Below, one piece after another: positions 37,354 through 47,507 of a DNA stretch of 64,000 bases. The stretch comes from Bradyrhizobium sp. MOS003 (GTDB lineage Bacteria; Pseudomonadota; Alphaproteobacteria; Rhizobiales; Xanthobacteraceae), in the NCBI RefSeq assembly GCF_003020125.1, contig NZ_PYFW01000001.1:2046001-2110000 (forward strand), in the 5' to 3' direction. The notes under the pieces are model-generated. The model did not search any database and was not told where the DNA came from. It saw only the letters and a program-made list of their open reading frames with translations. The position numbers and the translations under genes are program-made. The first letter of the stretch is position 1, and each line of letters starts with the position of its first letter.

Positions 37354-37376
37354 GGGCGGCGCATATCGCCGCCCTT
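37354..37376 (+). terminator. Hairpin after hflC
   Basis: GGGCGGCG (37354-37361) and CGCCGCCC (37367-37374) are exact arms around CATAT, followed only by TT. It may reduce readthrough into the DUF2065 gene. Confidence 0.5.
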
Positions 37377-37415
37377 CGTCCAGACAAGAACGACATACCG
37401 GGAGGTTCCGATCCG

Positions 37416-37622
37416 ATGAGGTCCATTGCGTTCACCGATTTCCTCATCGGTTTGGGCATCCTGTTCGTGCTGGAAGGCTTGATGTTCGCGGCCAGTCCCA
37501 ACTGGATGCGCAAGGCCATGAAGAGCGCCATCGCCACGCCCGACAACATCCTGCGCGCGGTCGGGATCGGTTCGGCCGTCGCCGGCTTGGTCCTGATCTG
37601 GGTGATGCGCCGCCCCATTTAG
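37416..37622 (+). CDS. DUF2065 (YjeT-like) membrane protein
   Basis: A 68-residue protein with two helices (LIGLGILFVLEGLMFAA and AVGIGSAVAGLVLIWVM) around PNWMRKAMKSAI, matching DUF2065. It is often found between hflC and a Do protease in alphaproteobacteria, as here. No function is established. GGGAGG lies upstream of the ATG. Confidence 0.88.
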   Translation: MRSIAFTDFLIGLGILFVLEGLMFAASPNWMRKAMKSAIATPDNILRAVGIGSAVAGLVLIWVMRRPI

Positions 37623-37763
37623 GCGTCTCGCCAACGCCAAAGTGAAGGCGAAGGACCGGTTTTCGCCGTATTATAGGGGTCCTGAGGCCCGCTAAGCTCC
37701 GCGCTTGCGCCGTTTCCCCGTCAAGCGCAGTCTGGCGCCGAATCCCTCTCTCTGGAGATCACA

Positions 37764-39269
37764 ATGACCGCTGCCGCTCTTGCTCCGTCCCGCTCGCGAC
37801 TTGGTGTGCGAATTGGGCTGGCCGCGTTCGCCGTCGCTGCTTTCAGCGCGCTCGGCACGCCGGCCCATGCGCGCGGACCGGAGGGCATCGCCGACGTCGC
37901 CGAGAAGGTGATCGACGCGGTCGTCAACATCTCGACCTCGCAGACCGTCGAGGCCAAGGGCGGCGGCGGCAACGCCATGCCGCAATTGCCGCCCGGCTCG
38001 CCCTTCGAGGAGTTCTTCGACGACTTCTTCAAGAACCGCAAGGGTCCGGGCGGCGGCAAGGGCGGTGAAAACAGCCCGGCGCCGCGCAAGACCAACTCGC
38101 TCGGAAGCGGCTTCATCATCGACACGTCAGGCGTCGTCGTCACCAACAATCACGTCATCGCCGACGCCGACGAGATCAACGTCATCCTCAACGACGGCAC
38201 CAAGATCAAGGCCGAACTGGTCGGCGTCGACAAGAAGACCGATCTTGCGGTGCTGAAGTTCAAACCGACCAAGCCGCTGATCGCGGTGAAGTTCGGCGAT
38301 AGCGACAAGCTGCGTCTCGGCGACTGGGTGGTCGCGATCGGCAACCCGTTCAGCCTGGGCGGCACGGTGACGGCCGGCATCGTCTCGGCCAAGAACCGCG
38401 ACATCTCCTCGGGTCCCTATGACAGCTACATCCAGACCGACGCCTCCATCAACCGCGGCAATTCCGGTGGTCCGCTGTTCAACCTCGATGGCGACGTCAT
38501 CGGCGTCAACACGCTGATCATCTCGCCCTCGGGCGGCTCGATCGGTATCGGTTTTGCCGTGCCGTCGAAGACGGTCGCAGGCGTCGTCGACCAGCTCCGT
38601 CAGTTCGGCGAGCTGCGCCGCGGCTGGCTGGGAGTGCGGATCCAGGGCGTTACCGACGAGATCGCCGAGAGCCTCAGCATCAAGCCGGCGCGCGGTGCGC
38701 TGGTTGCGGGCGTCGACGACAAGGGTCCCGCCAAGCCGGCCGGCATCGAGCCGGGCGACGTCGTCGTCAAGTTCGACGGCAAGGACGTCAAGGATCCGAA
38801 GGACCTGTCCCGCGTCGTCGCCGATACGGCGGTCGGCAAGGAGGTCGACGTCGTCGTCATCCGCAAGGGCAAGGAAGAAACCAAGAAGGTCACGCTCGGC
38901 CGTCTCCAGGATCCCGACAAGGTGCAGGCCGCGGTGAAGACCGACGAGCCCGCGCCCGAGAAGCCGGTGACGCAGAAGGCGCTGGGCCTCGACCTTGCGG
39001 CGCTGAACAAGGATCTGCGCACCCGCTACAAGATCAAGGACAGCGTCAAGGGCGTGGTCGTCACCAATGTCGACGCCAATTCCGACGCCGCCGAAAAGCG
39101 CCTCTCCGCCGGCGACGTCATCGTCGAGGTCGCGCAGGAGGCTGTCTCCAGCGGCGCCGACATCCAGAAGCGGGTCGATCAGCTCAAGAAGGACGGCAAG
39201 AAGTCGGTGCTGCTGCTGGTCTCGAATGCCGACGGCGAGCTGCGCTTCGTGGCGCTGAGCGTGCAGTAG
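37764..39269 (+). CDS. degP: Do-family periplasmic serine protease
   Basis: A 501-residue DegP/HtrA protease and chaperone. After a signal peptide (ending AHA-RG) comes the trypsin-like domain with catalytic His in TNNHVIADAD, Asp in KKTDLAVLKF and Ser in NRGNSGGPLFN. Two PDZ domains follow (about 290-375 and 400-500). It degrades damaged envelope proteins. GGAG lies before the ATG. Following hflKC, it adds to a membrane-quality-control group. It may be called degQ or mucD in other annotations. Confidence 0.95.
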   Translation: MTAAALAPSRSRLGVRIGLAAFAVAAFSALGTPAHARGPEGIADVAEKVIDAVVNISTSQTVEAKGGGGNAMPQLPPGSPFEEFFDDFFKNRKGPGGGKGGENSPAPRKTNSLGSGFIIDTSGVVVTNNHVIADADEINVILNDGTKIKAELVGVDKKTDLAVLKFKPTKPLIAVKFGDSDKLRLGDWVVAIGNPFSLGGTVTAGIVSAKNRDISSGPYDSYIQTDASINRGNSGGPLFNLDGDVIGVNTLIISPSGGSIGIGFAVPSKTVAGVVDQLRQFGELRRGWLGVRIQGVTDEIAESLSIKPARGALVAGVDDKGPAKPAGIEPGDVVVKFDGKDVKDPKDLSRVVADTAVGKEVDVVVIRKGKEETKKVTLGRLQDPDKVQAAVKTDEPAPEKPVTQKALGLDLAALNKDLRTRYKIKDSVKGVVVTNVDANSDAAEKRLSAGDVIVEVAQEAVSSGADIQKRVDQLKKDGKKSVLLLVSNADGELRFVALSVQ

Positions 39270-39283
39270 TTTCGGGCGCGGTC

Positions 39284-39380
39284 CCGTAGGGTGGGGAAAG
39301 CGAAAGCGTGCCCACCGTCTTTCCACCGCCGCAGCAAGAATGGTGGGCACGGCGCAAGGGCGCCTTTGCCCACCCTACGG
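39284..39380. repeat. Nested palindromic repeat between degP and serB
   Basis: Outer arms CCGTAGGGTGGG (39284-39295) and CCCACCCTACGG (39369-39380) are exact complements. Inner arms CGTGCCCACC (39307-39316) and GGTGGGCACG (39342-39351) are too. The element lies between convergent genes and may stop transcription from both sides. A half-copy is present near 50.36 kb. Confidence 0.8.
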
Positions 39381-39402
39381 CTGCGGAGCGCGGCGAGAGA
39401 GG

Positions 39403-40308
39403 CTACCCCTCCACGAACTCGTCCCGCCGATACCCCTGCGCATAAAGCAGCGCTGTGAGGTCGCCGTAATCGATCCGCGCGGCTGCCGCGGCCGCCACGG
39501 TCGGCTTGGCGTGATAGGCAACGCCAAGTCCCGCCGCCTGGATCATCGCCAGATCATTGGCGCCATCGCCGACCACGACCGAGTCGATGTCGTCGAGATC
39601 GAACGATTCCATCAAATCCACCAGCGTCGCGAGCTTGGCCGCGCGGCCTAAAATCGGCTCCTTCACCTCGCCGGTGAACTTGCCGTCGCGCACGACGAGC
39701 TCGTTGGCGCGGTTCTCCTGGAAACCGATCCTCGCGGCGATCGCGGTCGTGAACAGCGTGAAGCCGCCGGAAACGAGGCAGGTATACGCGCCGTGCTTGC
39801 GCATGGTTGCGACCAGTTCGCGGCCGCCAGGGGTCAGCGTGATGCGCTTGGCCAGGACTTCGTCGACCACGCCGGCGGGCAGGTCCTTCAGCAGCGCCAC
39901 GCGTTCGCGCAGCGCCGGCTCGAACTCGATCTCGCCGCGCATGGCGCGTTCGGTGATGCCTGCCACGTGGGCCTTCATCCCGACGAGGTCAGCGAGCTCG
40001 TCGATGCATTCCTGGCCGATCATGGTGGAATCCATGTCGGCGAGAAAAAGCTTCTTGCGCCTGAAGCCGACAGGCTGCACCACGATGTCGACGGGGAGGT
40101 CGCCGCGAAGCTCGCGGAGCCGCTGCTCGATGGCGTGACGGTCGCCTTCGAGGTTACTATCGGCGCCGAAGGGAATGTCGACTGCAACCCCGTCGAACAG
40201 CCAATGCGCGGGTGCTGCCTGGGGCAGCACGGCGCGGGCGCCATCAACGATGGTCGAGTCGAGCGCGGGGTTGTCGGGGTTGCAGATCAGCGTGGCGACG
40301 AGGGACAT
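39403..40308 (-). CDS. serB: Phosphoserine phosphatase
   Basis: A 301-residue SerB: an N-terminal ACT-like region ([16 protein letters not shown]...) and a HAD phosphatase domain. The nucleophile motif is [11 protein letters not shown], motif II is [10 protein letters not shown], and motif III is [13 protein letters not shown]. It makes serine from phosphoserine. It is divergent from miaA with only 11 bases between the two start codons. Confidence 0.95.
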   Translation of the reverse strand: MSLVATLICNPDNPALDSTIVDGARAVLPQAAPAHWLFDGVAVDIPFGADSNLEGDRHAIEQRLRELRGDLPVDIVVQPVGFRRKKLFLADMDSTMIGQECIDELADLVGMKAHVAGITERAMRGEIEFEPALRERVALLKDLPAGVVDEVLAKRITLTPGGRELVATMRKHGAYTCLVSGGFTLFTTAIAARIGFQENRANELVVRDGKFTGEVKEPILGRAAKLATLVDLMESFDLDDIDSVVVGDGANDLAMIQAAGLGVAYHAKPTVAAAAAARIDYGDLTALLYAQGYRRDEFVEG

Positions 40309-40319
40309 TTGAGGTTTTC

Positions 40320-41276
40320 GTGAGCGAGGAACAGGTCGCCAGAAGGCAGGTTGGCGAGGCCGTGCTTATCGCAGGCCCGACCGCCAGCGGCAAGTCGGCG
40401 CTGGCGCTGGAGCTCGCGCTCGGCACGGGCGGCGTCGTCATCAATGCCGACTCCATGCAGGTGTATCGTGACCTCCGCGTCATCACGGCGCGTCCCACAC
40501 AAAGCGAGGAGGCCCGCGCTCCGCACCGTCTCTACGGCCATGTCGATGCGGCCGTGAACTTCTCGGCGGGCGCCTGGGTGGTTGACGCGGCGAAGGCGCT
40601 CGACGAGGCGAAAGCGGAAGGCCGTCTGCCGATCTTCATCGGCGGCACCGGGCTGTATTTCAAGGCGCTGACAGCGGGCCTCTCCGTGGTGCCGCCAATT
40701 CCTGCCGAGGTGCGCGAGGACGTGCGCGCGCGGCTGGAACGCAACGGCGCGGAGGCGCTGCATGCGGAACTGGCGCGTTGCGACCCCAGTGCGGCCGAGC
40801 GATTGAACCTGCGTGACCGCACCCGGATCGCGCGCGCGCTCGAAGTGGTCGAGGCGACCGGCCGTTCGCTGCTCGATTGGCACAGGGAAGGCCAGCCGCC
40901 GCTGCTGCCGAAGCACAGTTTTCGGGCGGTGTTTCTCGCGCCCGAGCGGGACGAGCTCTATGCCCGCATCGATGCCCGGTTCGACGCGATGCTGGACGCC
41001 GGCGCGCTGAGGGAGGTCGAGCGGCTCGCCGCCCGACATCTCGATCCACTGCTGCCGGCGATGAAGGCTCACGGCGTGCCGGCCCTGATCCGGCATCTGC
41101 GCGGCGAGCTCAGCCTGGAGGACGCCGCAGCAATCGGCCGCGCCGATACCCGCCACTATGCCAAGCGGCAATTCACTTGGTTCCGGCATCAATTGCCGGA
41201 GTTCGAATGGGTGAAGCCCGAGGAGGCACGGGGATGGCTCGCCGCCATTGTGAGTGCGGCACGAAACCCCGACTGA
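40320..41276 (+). CDS. miaA: tRNA dimethylallyltransferase
   Basis: A 318-residue MiaA that isopentenylates A37 of UNN-decoding tRNAs. The P-loop is [15 protein letters not shown], followed by [21 protein letters not shown] and the [11 protein letters not shown] block. [17 protein letters not shown] and [10 protein letters not shown] also fit. The GTG at 40320 has GAGG five bases upstream; the frame is open further but overlaps serB and lacks family residues. Confidence 0.95.
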   Translation: MSEEQVARRQVGEAVLIAGPTASGKSALALELALGTGGVVINADSMQVYRDLRVITARPTQSEEARAPHRLYGHVDAAVNFSAGAWVVDAAKALDEAKAEGRLPIFIGGTGLYFKALTAGLSVVPPIPAEVREDVRARLERNGAEALHAELARCDPSAAERLNLRDRTRIARALEVVEATGRSLLDWHREGQPPLLPKHSFRAVFLAPERDELYARIDARFDAMLDAGALREVERLAARHLDPLLPAMKAHGVPALIRHLRGELSLEDAAAIGRADTRHYAKRQFTWFRHQLPEFEWVKPEEARGWLAAIVSAARNPD

Positions 41277-41370
41277 CGCGCTTTTGTACCGGGGTTCCCG
41301 AATTTACCTCTCGCCGAACCCCGGGAACACCGCTACACTGGCAAAATCGCGCGAAAACGGCCGCTTCGCC

Positions 41371-41398
41371 TTGACATCCGGGCTTTGGCCGCTATGTT
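41371..41398 (+). promoter_or_regulatory. Sigma-70-type promoter of the ilvB leader
   Basis: TTGACA (41371-41376) and TATGTT (41393-41398) are spaced by 16 bases, 30-60 bases before the leader peptide. Confidence 0.7.
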
Positions 41399-41430
41399 TC
41401 GCGCAACCTTTGGGAAGCCGATCGTCAGTC

Positions 41431-41496
41431 ATGCGCAACATTATTACCAAACTCCTTATCGCCGTCGTACCCAGGCACACCGCCGGGGGTGGCTAG
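41431..41496 (+). CDS. ilv leader peptide
   Basis: A 21-codon ORF reading MRNIITKLLIAVVPRHTAGGG, with Ile, Ile, Leu, Leu, Ile, Val, Val in codons 4-12. Such a run of the three end products just before an intrinsic terminator and ilvB is the layout of transcription attenuation: ribosome stalling at scarce Ile, Leu or Val tRNA should favour readthrough. It has no strong Shine-Dalgarno sequence. Confidence 0.8.
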   Translation: MRNIITKLLIAVVPRHTAGGG

Positions 41497-41548
41497 CTGC
41501 CATCCACATGACAGGCGGTGTGCATGGGCCCTCTTCGGGGCCTTTTTT
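41475..41548 (+). promoter_or_regulatory. Attenuator of ilvBH
   Basis: GCACACCGCC (41475-41484) pairs fully with GGCGGTGTGC (41514-41523), with an inner GGGTGGC/GCCATCC stem (41487-41505). Directly after it GGCCC (41527-41531) and GGGCC (41538-41542) form a stem followed by six T (41543-41548). The 5' arm of the large stem lies in the last codons of the leader peptide, so ribosome position can alter folding. I could not define the antiterminator pairing by eye. Confidence 0.75.
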
Positions 41549-41605
41549 ATTTCCCGAGCCAGACACGAACGAAGCCGCTGACAACAGCGCATCCGGAGCA
41601 AGCCA

Positions 41606-43381
41606 ATGAGCGACAAAAGCCACGATCCGAACCAGATGACCGGCGCCGCGATGATCGTCCGCGCGCTCATCGATCACGGCGTGACCGACATTTTCGGCTA
41701 TCCCGGCGGCGCGGTGCTTCCGATCTATGACGAGATCTTCCAGCAGAGCGAAGTCCAGCACATCCTGGTCCGCCACGAGCAGGGCGCGGGCCATGCGGCC
41801 GAAGGCTATGCGCGCTCCACCGGCAAGCCCGGCGTTGCCCTGGTGACGTCAGGCCCCGGCGCCACCAACATGGTGACGCCGCTCACCGACGCGCTGATGG
41901 ACTCGATCCCGCTGGTCTGCATCTCGGGCCAGGTGCCGACGCATCTGATCGGCAACGACGCGTTCCAGGAATGCGACACGGTCGGCATCACGCGTCCCTG
42001 CACCAAGCACAATTGGCTGGTGCGCGACGTCAACGATCTCGCCAAGGTGCTGCACGAGGCGTTCTACGTCGCGACCACGGGCCGTCCGGGCCCGGTGCTG
42101 GTCGACGTCCCCAAGGACGTGCAGTTCGCAACCGGCACCTATCATCCGCCGCGCAAGTCCGACGTGCATCGTTCCTACGCGCCGCGCGTGAAGGGCGATG
42201 CGACGCAGATCCGCAAGGCCGTGGCGCTGCTGGCCAATGCCAAGCGCCCCGTGATCTACAGCGGCGGCGGCGTCATCAATTCCGGCCCCGAAGCGACCAA
42301 GCTGTTGCGCGAACTGGTCGAGGTCACCGGATTCCCGATCACTTCGACGCTCATGGGTCTCGGCGCCTATCCGGCGTCGGGAAAGAACTGGCTCGGCATG
42401 CTCGGCATGCACGGCACTTACGAAGCCAACATGTCGATGCATGATTGCGACGTCATGCTGTGCGTCGGCGCGCGCTTCGACGACCGCATCACCGGACGGG
42501 TCGACGCGTTCTCGCCGGGCTCGAAGAAGATCCACATCGACATCGACCCGTCCTCGATCAATAAGAACATCCGCGTCGACGTGCCGATCATCGGCGATTG
42601 CGGCAACATCCTCGGCGACATCCTCCAGGTGTTCAAGGCGGAGGCGAAGAAGCCCGACATCAAGGCGTGGTGGCAGCAGATCGCGCAGTGGCGCGCGCGC
42701 AACTCGCTCTATTACAGGAAGAGCAACGACGTCATCCTGCCGCAGCACGCGATCCAGAGCCTGTTCGAGGCGACGCGCGGCAGGGACACCTACATCACCA
42801 CCGAGGTCGGCCAGCACCAGATGTGGGCGGCGCAGTTCTACGGCTTCGAGGAGCCGCATCGCTGGATGACGTCGGGCGGTCTCGGCACCATGGGCTACGG
42901 CCTGCCGGCCGCGGTTGGCGTGCAGGTGGCCCATCCCGACAGCCTGGTTATCGACATCGCCGGCGATGCCTCGGTGCAGATGACGATGCAGGAGATGTCG
43001 ACGGCGGTTCAGTACGAACTGCCGATCAAGATCTTCATCCTCAACAACCAGTACATGGGCATGGTGCGGCAGTGGCAGCAGCTGCTGCACGGCAACCGGC
43101 TGTCGCATTCCTACTCGGAGGCGATGCCGGACTTCGTCAAGCTCGCGGAAGCCTATGGCGGCGTCGGCTTCCAGGTGCACAAGCCTGGCGATCTCGACGG
43201 TGCCATCCAGGAGATGATCTCGGTCAAGCGCCCGGTGCTGTTCGACTGCCGCGTCGCGTCGCTGGAAAACTGCTTCCCGATGATCCCGTCCGGCAAGGCG
43301 CACAACGAGATGCTGTTGCCGGAGCAGGCCAACGACGAGGCCACCGCCAAGGCGTTTGCCGGCGGCAAGGCGCTGGTGTGA
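41606..43381 (+). CDS. ilvB: Acetolactate synthase, large subunit
   Basis: A 591-residue thiamine-diphosphate enzyme for the first common step of Ile/Val/Leu synthesis. The catalytic glutamate is in VRHEQGAGHAAEGYARSTG. SGPGATNMVTPLTDA, and the ThDP-binding GDASVQMTMQEMSTAVQYELPIKIFILNN, are complete. GGAG lies seven bases before the ATG. It is preceded by a leader-peptide attenuator and followed 25 bases later by its regulatory subunit. Confidence 0.97.
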   Translation: MSDKSHDPNQMTGAAMIVRALIDHGVTDIFGYPGGAVLPIYDEIFQQSEVQHILVRHEQGAGHAAEGYARSTGKPGVALVTSGPGATNMVTPLTDALMDSIPLVCISGQVPTHLIGNDAFQECDTVGITRPCTKHNWLVRDVNDLAKVLHEAFYVATTGRPGPVLVDVPKDVQFATGTYHPPRKSDVHRSYAPRVKGDATQIRKAVALLANAKRPVIYSGGGVINSGPEATKLLRELVEVTGFPITSTLMGLGAYPASGKNWLGMLGMHGTYEANMSMHDCDVMLCVGARFDDRITGRVDAFSPGSKKIHIDIDPSSINKNIRVDVPIIGDCGNILGDILQVFKAEAKKPDIKAWWQQIAQWRARNSLYYRKSNDVILPQHAIQSLFEATRGRDTYITTEVGQHQMWAAQFYGFEEPHRWMTSGGLGTMGYGLPAAVGVQVAHPDSLVIDIAGDASVQMTMQEMSTAVQYELPIKIFILNNQYMGMVRQWQQLLHGNRLSHSYSEAMPDFVKLAEAYGGVGFQVHKPGDLDGAIQEMISVKRPVLFDCRVASLENCFPMIPSGKAHNEMLLPEQANDEATAKAFAGGKALV

Positions 43382-43406
43382 CGAGAGACATTTGGAAGGG
43401 ACGACC

Positions 43407-43949
43407 ATGAACCAGCCTGCATCCGCCTACTTCATCGAAGAGCGCCACGATCCCAACGAGACGCACACGCTTGCCGTGCTCGTGCAGAACGAGCCCGGGG
43501 TGCTCGCGCGCGTCATCGGCCTGTTCTCGGGCCGCGGCTACAACATCGAGAGCCTCACGGTCTCGGAGACCGAGGCCCAGAAGCACCTGTCGCGCATCAC
43601 CATCGTCACCACCGGTACGCCGATGGTGATCGCGCAGATCAAGAACCAGCTCGACCGCATGATCCCGGTCTACCAGGTCGTCGACATGACCCAGACCCGG
43701 CGCTCGATCGAGCGCGAGCTCGCGATGGTGAAGGTGCGCGGGCAGGGCGAGCATCGGGTCGAGGCGCTCAGGCTCGCGGATGCCTTCCGCGCCCGCGTGA
43801 TCGACGCCACCACCGAGAGCTTTGTGTTCGAGATCACAGGCAATACGGACAAGATCAATCAATATATCGACCTGATGCGTCCGCTCGGCCTCGTCGAGGT
43901 GTCGCGCACCGGCGTTGCCGCGATCGGCCGCGGGCCTGAAGGAATGTGA
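43407..43949 (+). CDS. ilvH: Acetolactate synthase, regulatory small subunit
   Basis: A 180-residue small subunit with an N-terminal ACT domain (THTLAVLVQNEPGVLARVIGLFSGRGYNIESLTV) and C-terminal activation domain (FVFEITGNTDKINQYIDLMRPLG). It gives valine feedback and full activity to IlvB. GGAAGGG precedes the ATG. Often also named ilvN. Confidence 0.95.
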   Translation: MNQPASAYFIEERHDPNETHTLAVLVQNEPGVLARVIGLFSGRGYNIESLTVSETEAQKHLSRITIVTTGTPMVIAQIKNQLDRMIPVYQVVDMTQTRRSIERELAMVKVRGQGEHRVEALRLADAFRARVIDATTESFVFEITGNTDKINQYIDLMRPLGLVEVSRTGVAAIGRGPEGM

Positions 43950-43952
43950 CCC

Positions 43953-44648
43953 ATGCTGGCGCGCGACTGGTACTACAACGAGCGGAACCGGATGGGGATC
44001 GAGCCCGCTGTGGCCTCGATCTACGACGCCCATGACGATGCCGATCTGCGGGCGCGCGCCGCGCTGAAAATGTTGGGAGTCCAGCGCGGCTGGCGCATCG
44101 CCGACATCGGCTGCGGCAACGGTGTGCTGGCGACCGAAGCGGCGCTGATGGGTGCCGAGGTCGATGCCATCGACATATCGCCGGCAATGCTGGCGCTCGC
44201 CGAGATCTACGCGCGCGACCGCAAGGCAAAGGTGGCAACCCAGTCAGCCGGCCTGCTCAGCTTCGCCTACCGGGCGGAATCCTACGACTTGATCGTCAGC
44301 GAGTTCACGCTGCACCATCTGCCGGATTTCTGGAAGGCGGTGGCGATGTCGCGGATTTTCCGCGCGCTCAAGCCCGGAGCGACGTTCTATCTGCGCGACC
44401 TCGTCTACGCCGCGATGCCCGACGCCATCGAGCGCGACGTCGAGCAATGGGCCGACTTCCAGATCAAGAACCATGATTTTCCGCGCGAGAGCTTCGTCAC
44501 GCACATGCGCGACGAATATTCCACCTTCGGCTGGGTGATGGAGCGGATGCTGACCGACATCGGCTTCACGCTCGTCTCGGCCGATTACCACGCACCGATG
44601 CACGGCACGTATCTGCTGCGCAAACCAAGAGCCGGCGAGCAAGGCTAG
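43953..44648 (+). CDS. Class I SAM-dependent methyltransferase
   Basis: A 231-residue methyltransferase that starts three bases after ilvH. Motif I is RIADIGCGNGVLATEAALMG, followed by VDAIDISPAMLALAEIYAR and LIVSEFTLHHLPDFWKA. The target is unknown. Tight spacing puts it in the ilvBH transcript, though no link to branched-chain synthesis is known. Confidence 0.87.
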   Translation: MLARDWYYNERNRMGIEPAVASIYDAHDDADLRARAALKMLGVQRGWRIADIGCGNGVLATEAALMGAEVDAIDISPAMLALAEIYARDRKAKVATQSAGLLSFAYRAESYDLIVSEFTLHHLPDFWKAVAMSRIFRALKPGATFYLRDLVYAAMPDAIERDVEQWADFQIKNHDFPRESFVTHMRDEYSTFGWVMERMLTDIGFTLVSADYHAPMHGTYLLRKPRAGEQG

Positions 44649-44693
44649 ACGACAACAACAGGGCTGCACGATAGGGCAGAGCCGAGAACAACA

Positions 44694-45569
44694 ATGAAGC
44701 CGGCCGATATCCTCATCGCCATCCTGGTGGCGATCATCTGGGGGCTTGCCTTCGTGGCGAGCCGGATCGCGCTCGACGAGCTTTCGCCGGAGCTGATGAC
44801 CGCGTTGCGCTTTTCCATCGCCGCGTTGCCGTGCCTGTTCATCCCCAAGCCCAAGGTCGCATGGTCGCGTCTGATCGCGATCAGCTTCACGTTGTTCCTC
44901 GGTCAATTCCTCAGCCAGGCCTACGGCATCGCCCATGGCGTGCCGGTGGGGTTGACCAGCGTCGTGGTGCAGAGCCAGGCGCTGTTCACCATCGGATTTG
45001 CCGCGATCGCTTTCGGCGAACGGCCGACGCCGGTCCAGACGCTCGGCATCGGCATCGCTGCGATCGGCCTGCTCATGATCTGCGGCACGGTCGGTTATGA
45101 TTTCAGTGTCGCTGCATTTGCGGTGCTGATGATCGCTCCGATCTGCTTTGCCGTCGGCAATCTCCTGCTGCGCGGCGCCCGCGGCGCGCCGATGTTCGAT
45201 CTGTTTGCCTGGCTCTGCCTCACCGCCGCAGTGCCGCTGTTTGCGCTCGCGCTGGTCGTCAACGGGCCAATGCCGACGTTCCAGTCGCTGATCCACCTGT
45301 CGCTGACCGGCTTGATCTGCCTGTTGGTGATCGGCGCCATCTCCACCAGCATCGCCTATTGGCTGTGGGGCCGGCTGCTGCGCGATTACCCGGCAGCGCA
45401 AGTGGTGCCGTTCGCGTTGCTGGTGCCGTTCGTCGGCTCGGCCGCCTCCAGCATCGTGTTCGGCGAGCGGTTCGGAGCCTTGCGGCTGGCCGGCATGCTG
45501 ACGGTGATCGGCGGTATCGCGGTGATGGTGCTGGTGAAGCGCCCGCAGATCCTGCCGAAGGCGGCGTGA
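44694..45569 (+). CDS. EamA-family (DMT) transporter
   Basis: A 291-residue drug/metabolite transporter with ten helices in two EamA repeats (ILIAILVAIIWGLAFVASRIAL at the start; PFALLVPFVGSAASSIVFGERF in the second). E. coli EamA/RhtA relatives export amino acids. It lies 45 bases after the methyltransferase gene in the ilv block, so amino-acid export is a reasonable guess. Confidence 0.87.
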   Translation: MKPADILIAILVAIIWGLAFVASRIALDELSPELMTALRFSIAALPCLFIPKPKVAWSRLIAISFTLFLGQFLSQAYGIAHGVPVGLTSVVVQSQALFTIGFAAIAFGERPTPVQTLGIGIAAIGLLMICGTVGYDFSVAAFAVLMIAPICFAVGNLLLRGARGAPMFDLFAWLCLTAAVPLFALALVVNGPMPTFQSLIHLSLTGLICLLVIGAISTSIAYWLWGRLLRDYPAAQVVPFALLVPFVGSAASSIVFGERFGALRLAGMLTVIGGIAVMVLVKRPQILPKAA

Positions 45570-45576
45570 GGTGGCG

Positions 45577-46179
45577 ATGACCTATTCGCTCTTCTATGCC
45601 TTCCTCGTCTTCATGGTCGTGATGTACTTCACGCCCGGGCCGAACAACATCATGCTGCTGTCCTCCAGCCTGACTTACGGCTTCCGGCGCACCATCCCCC
45701 ACATCGTCGGCATCGTCCTCGGCTTCGCCTTCATGGTCGCCGCCGTCGGCCTCGGGCTCGGCTCGATATTCCTGACCTATCCGATCCTCCAGACCATCCT
45801 GAAATACGCCGGTGCCGCCTACCTGATCTATCTTGCCGCGGCGATCGCCATGTCCGGCCCGGCCAGGCCGGGGGAGGGAGATGGCCGCGGCCCGATGACC
45901 TTCTGGGGCGCGGCGATGTTCCAATGGATCAATGCCAAGGGCTGGGTGATCGTGATCGGCACCATCACCGCCTATGCGGCGATCGCCCAATTCCCGCTCA
46001 ACATCGCGATCCAGACCCTGATCAGCCTGCTCGTCGGCACCGTCTCGACCGTGGTCTGGGCCCTGTTCGGCTCGGCGTTACGGCCGGTCCTGACCTCGGA
46101 GCGGCTGGTCCGCGCCTTCAATATCCTGATGGCGATCCTGCTGCTGGCCTCTCTCTACCCCGTTTTCATGGATGCATGA
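45577..46179 (+). CDS. LysE-family amino-acid exporter
   Basis: A 200-residue RhtB/LysE protein with five to six helices. FTPGPNNIMLLSSSLTYGFRR is the family signature. Members export amino acids such as threonine, homoserine, leucine or lysine. The ATG at 45577 has GAGG five bases upstream; a GTG two codons earlier is possible. Placed between ilvH and ilvC. Confidence 0.9.
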   Translation: MTYSLFYAFLVFMVVMYFTPGPNNIMLLSSSLTYGFRRTIPHIVGIVLGFAFMVAAVGLGLGSIFLTYPILQTILKYAGAAYLIYLAAAIAMSGPARPGEGDGRGPMTFWGAAMFQWINAKGWVIVIGTITAYAAIAQFPLNIAIQTLISLLVGTVSTVVWALFGSALRPVLTSERLVRAFNILMAILLLASLYPVFMDA

Positions 46180-46183
46180 TGTC

Positions 46184-47346
<1,163 letters not shown>

Positions 47347-47355
47347 GTCGTTGTG

Positions 47356-47401
47356 CCCCGGACGCAGCGCAGCACTTTGGTGATGCGCTGCTGATCCGGG
47401 G
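47356..47401 (+). terminator. Long palindrome after ilvC (repeat-type terminator)
   Basis: CCCCGGA (47356-47362) pairs with TCCGGGG (47395-47401), and GCAGCGCA with TGCGCTGC inside. No T-run follows, so it is as much a dispersed palindromic repeat as a terminator. Confidence 0.6.
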
Positions 47402-47507
47402 TTCGATGCGGCTCCTGGGCTCCGGCTTTGCGCTCCGCTTCGTTGCGCTTGTCCGGGACACGGGCAGAACTCCGAGGCATGATCGCGGGGCTCCAGGGGG
47501 GAAGACC

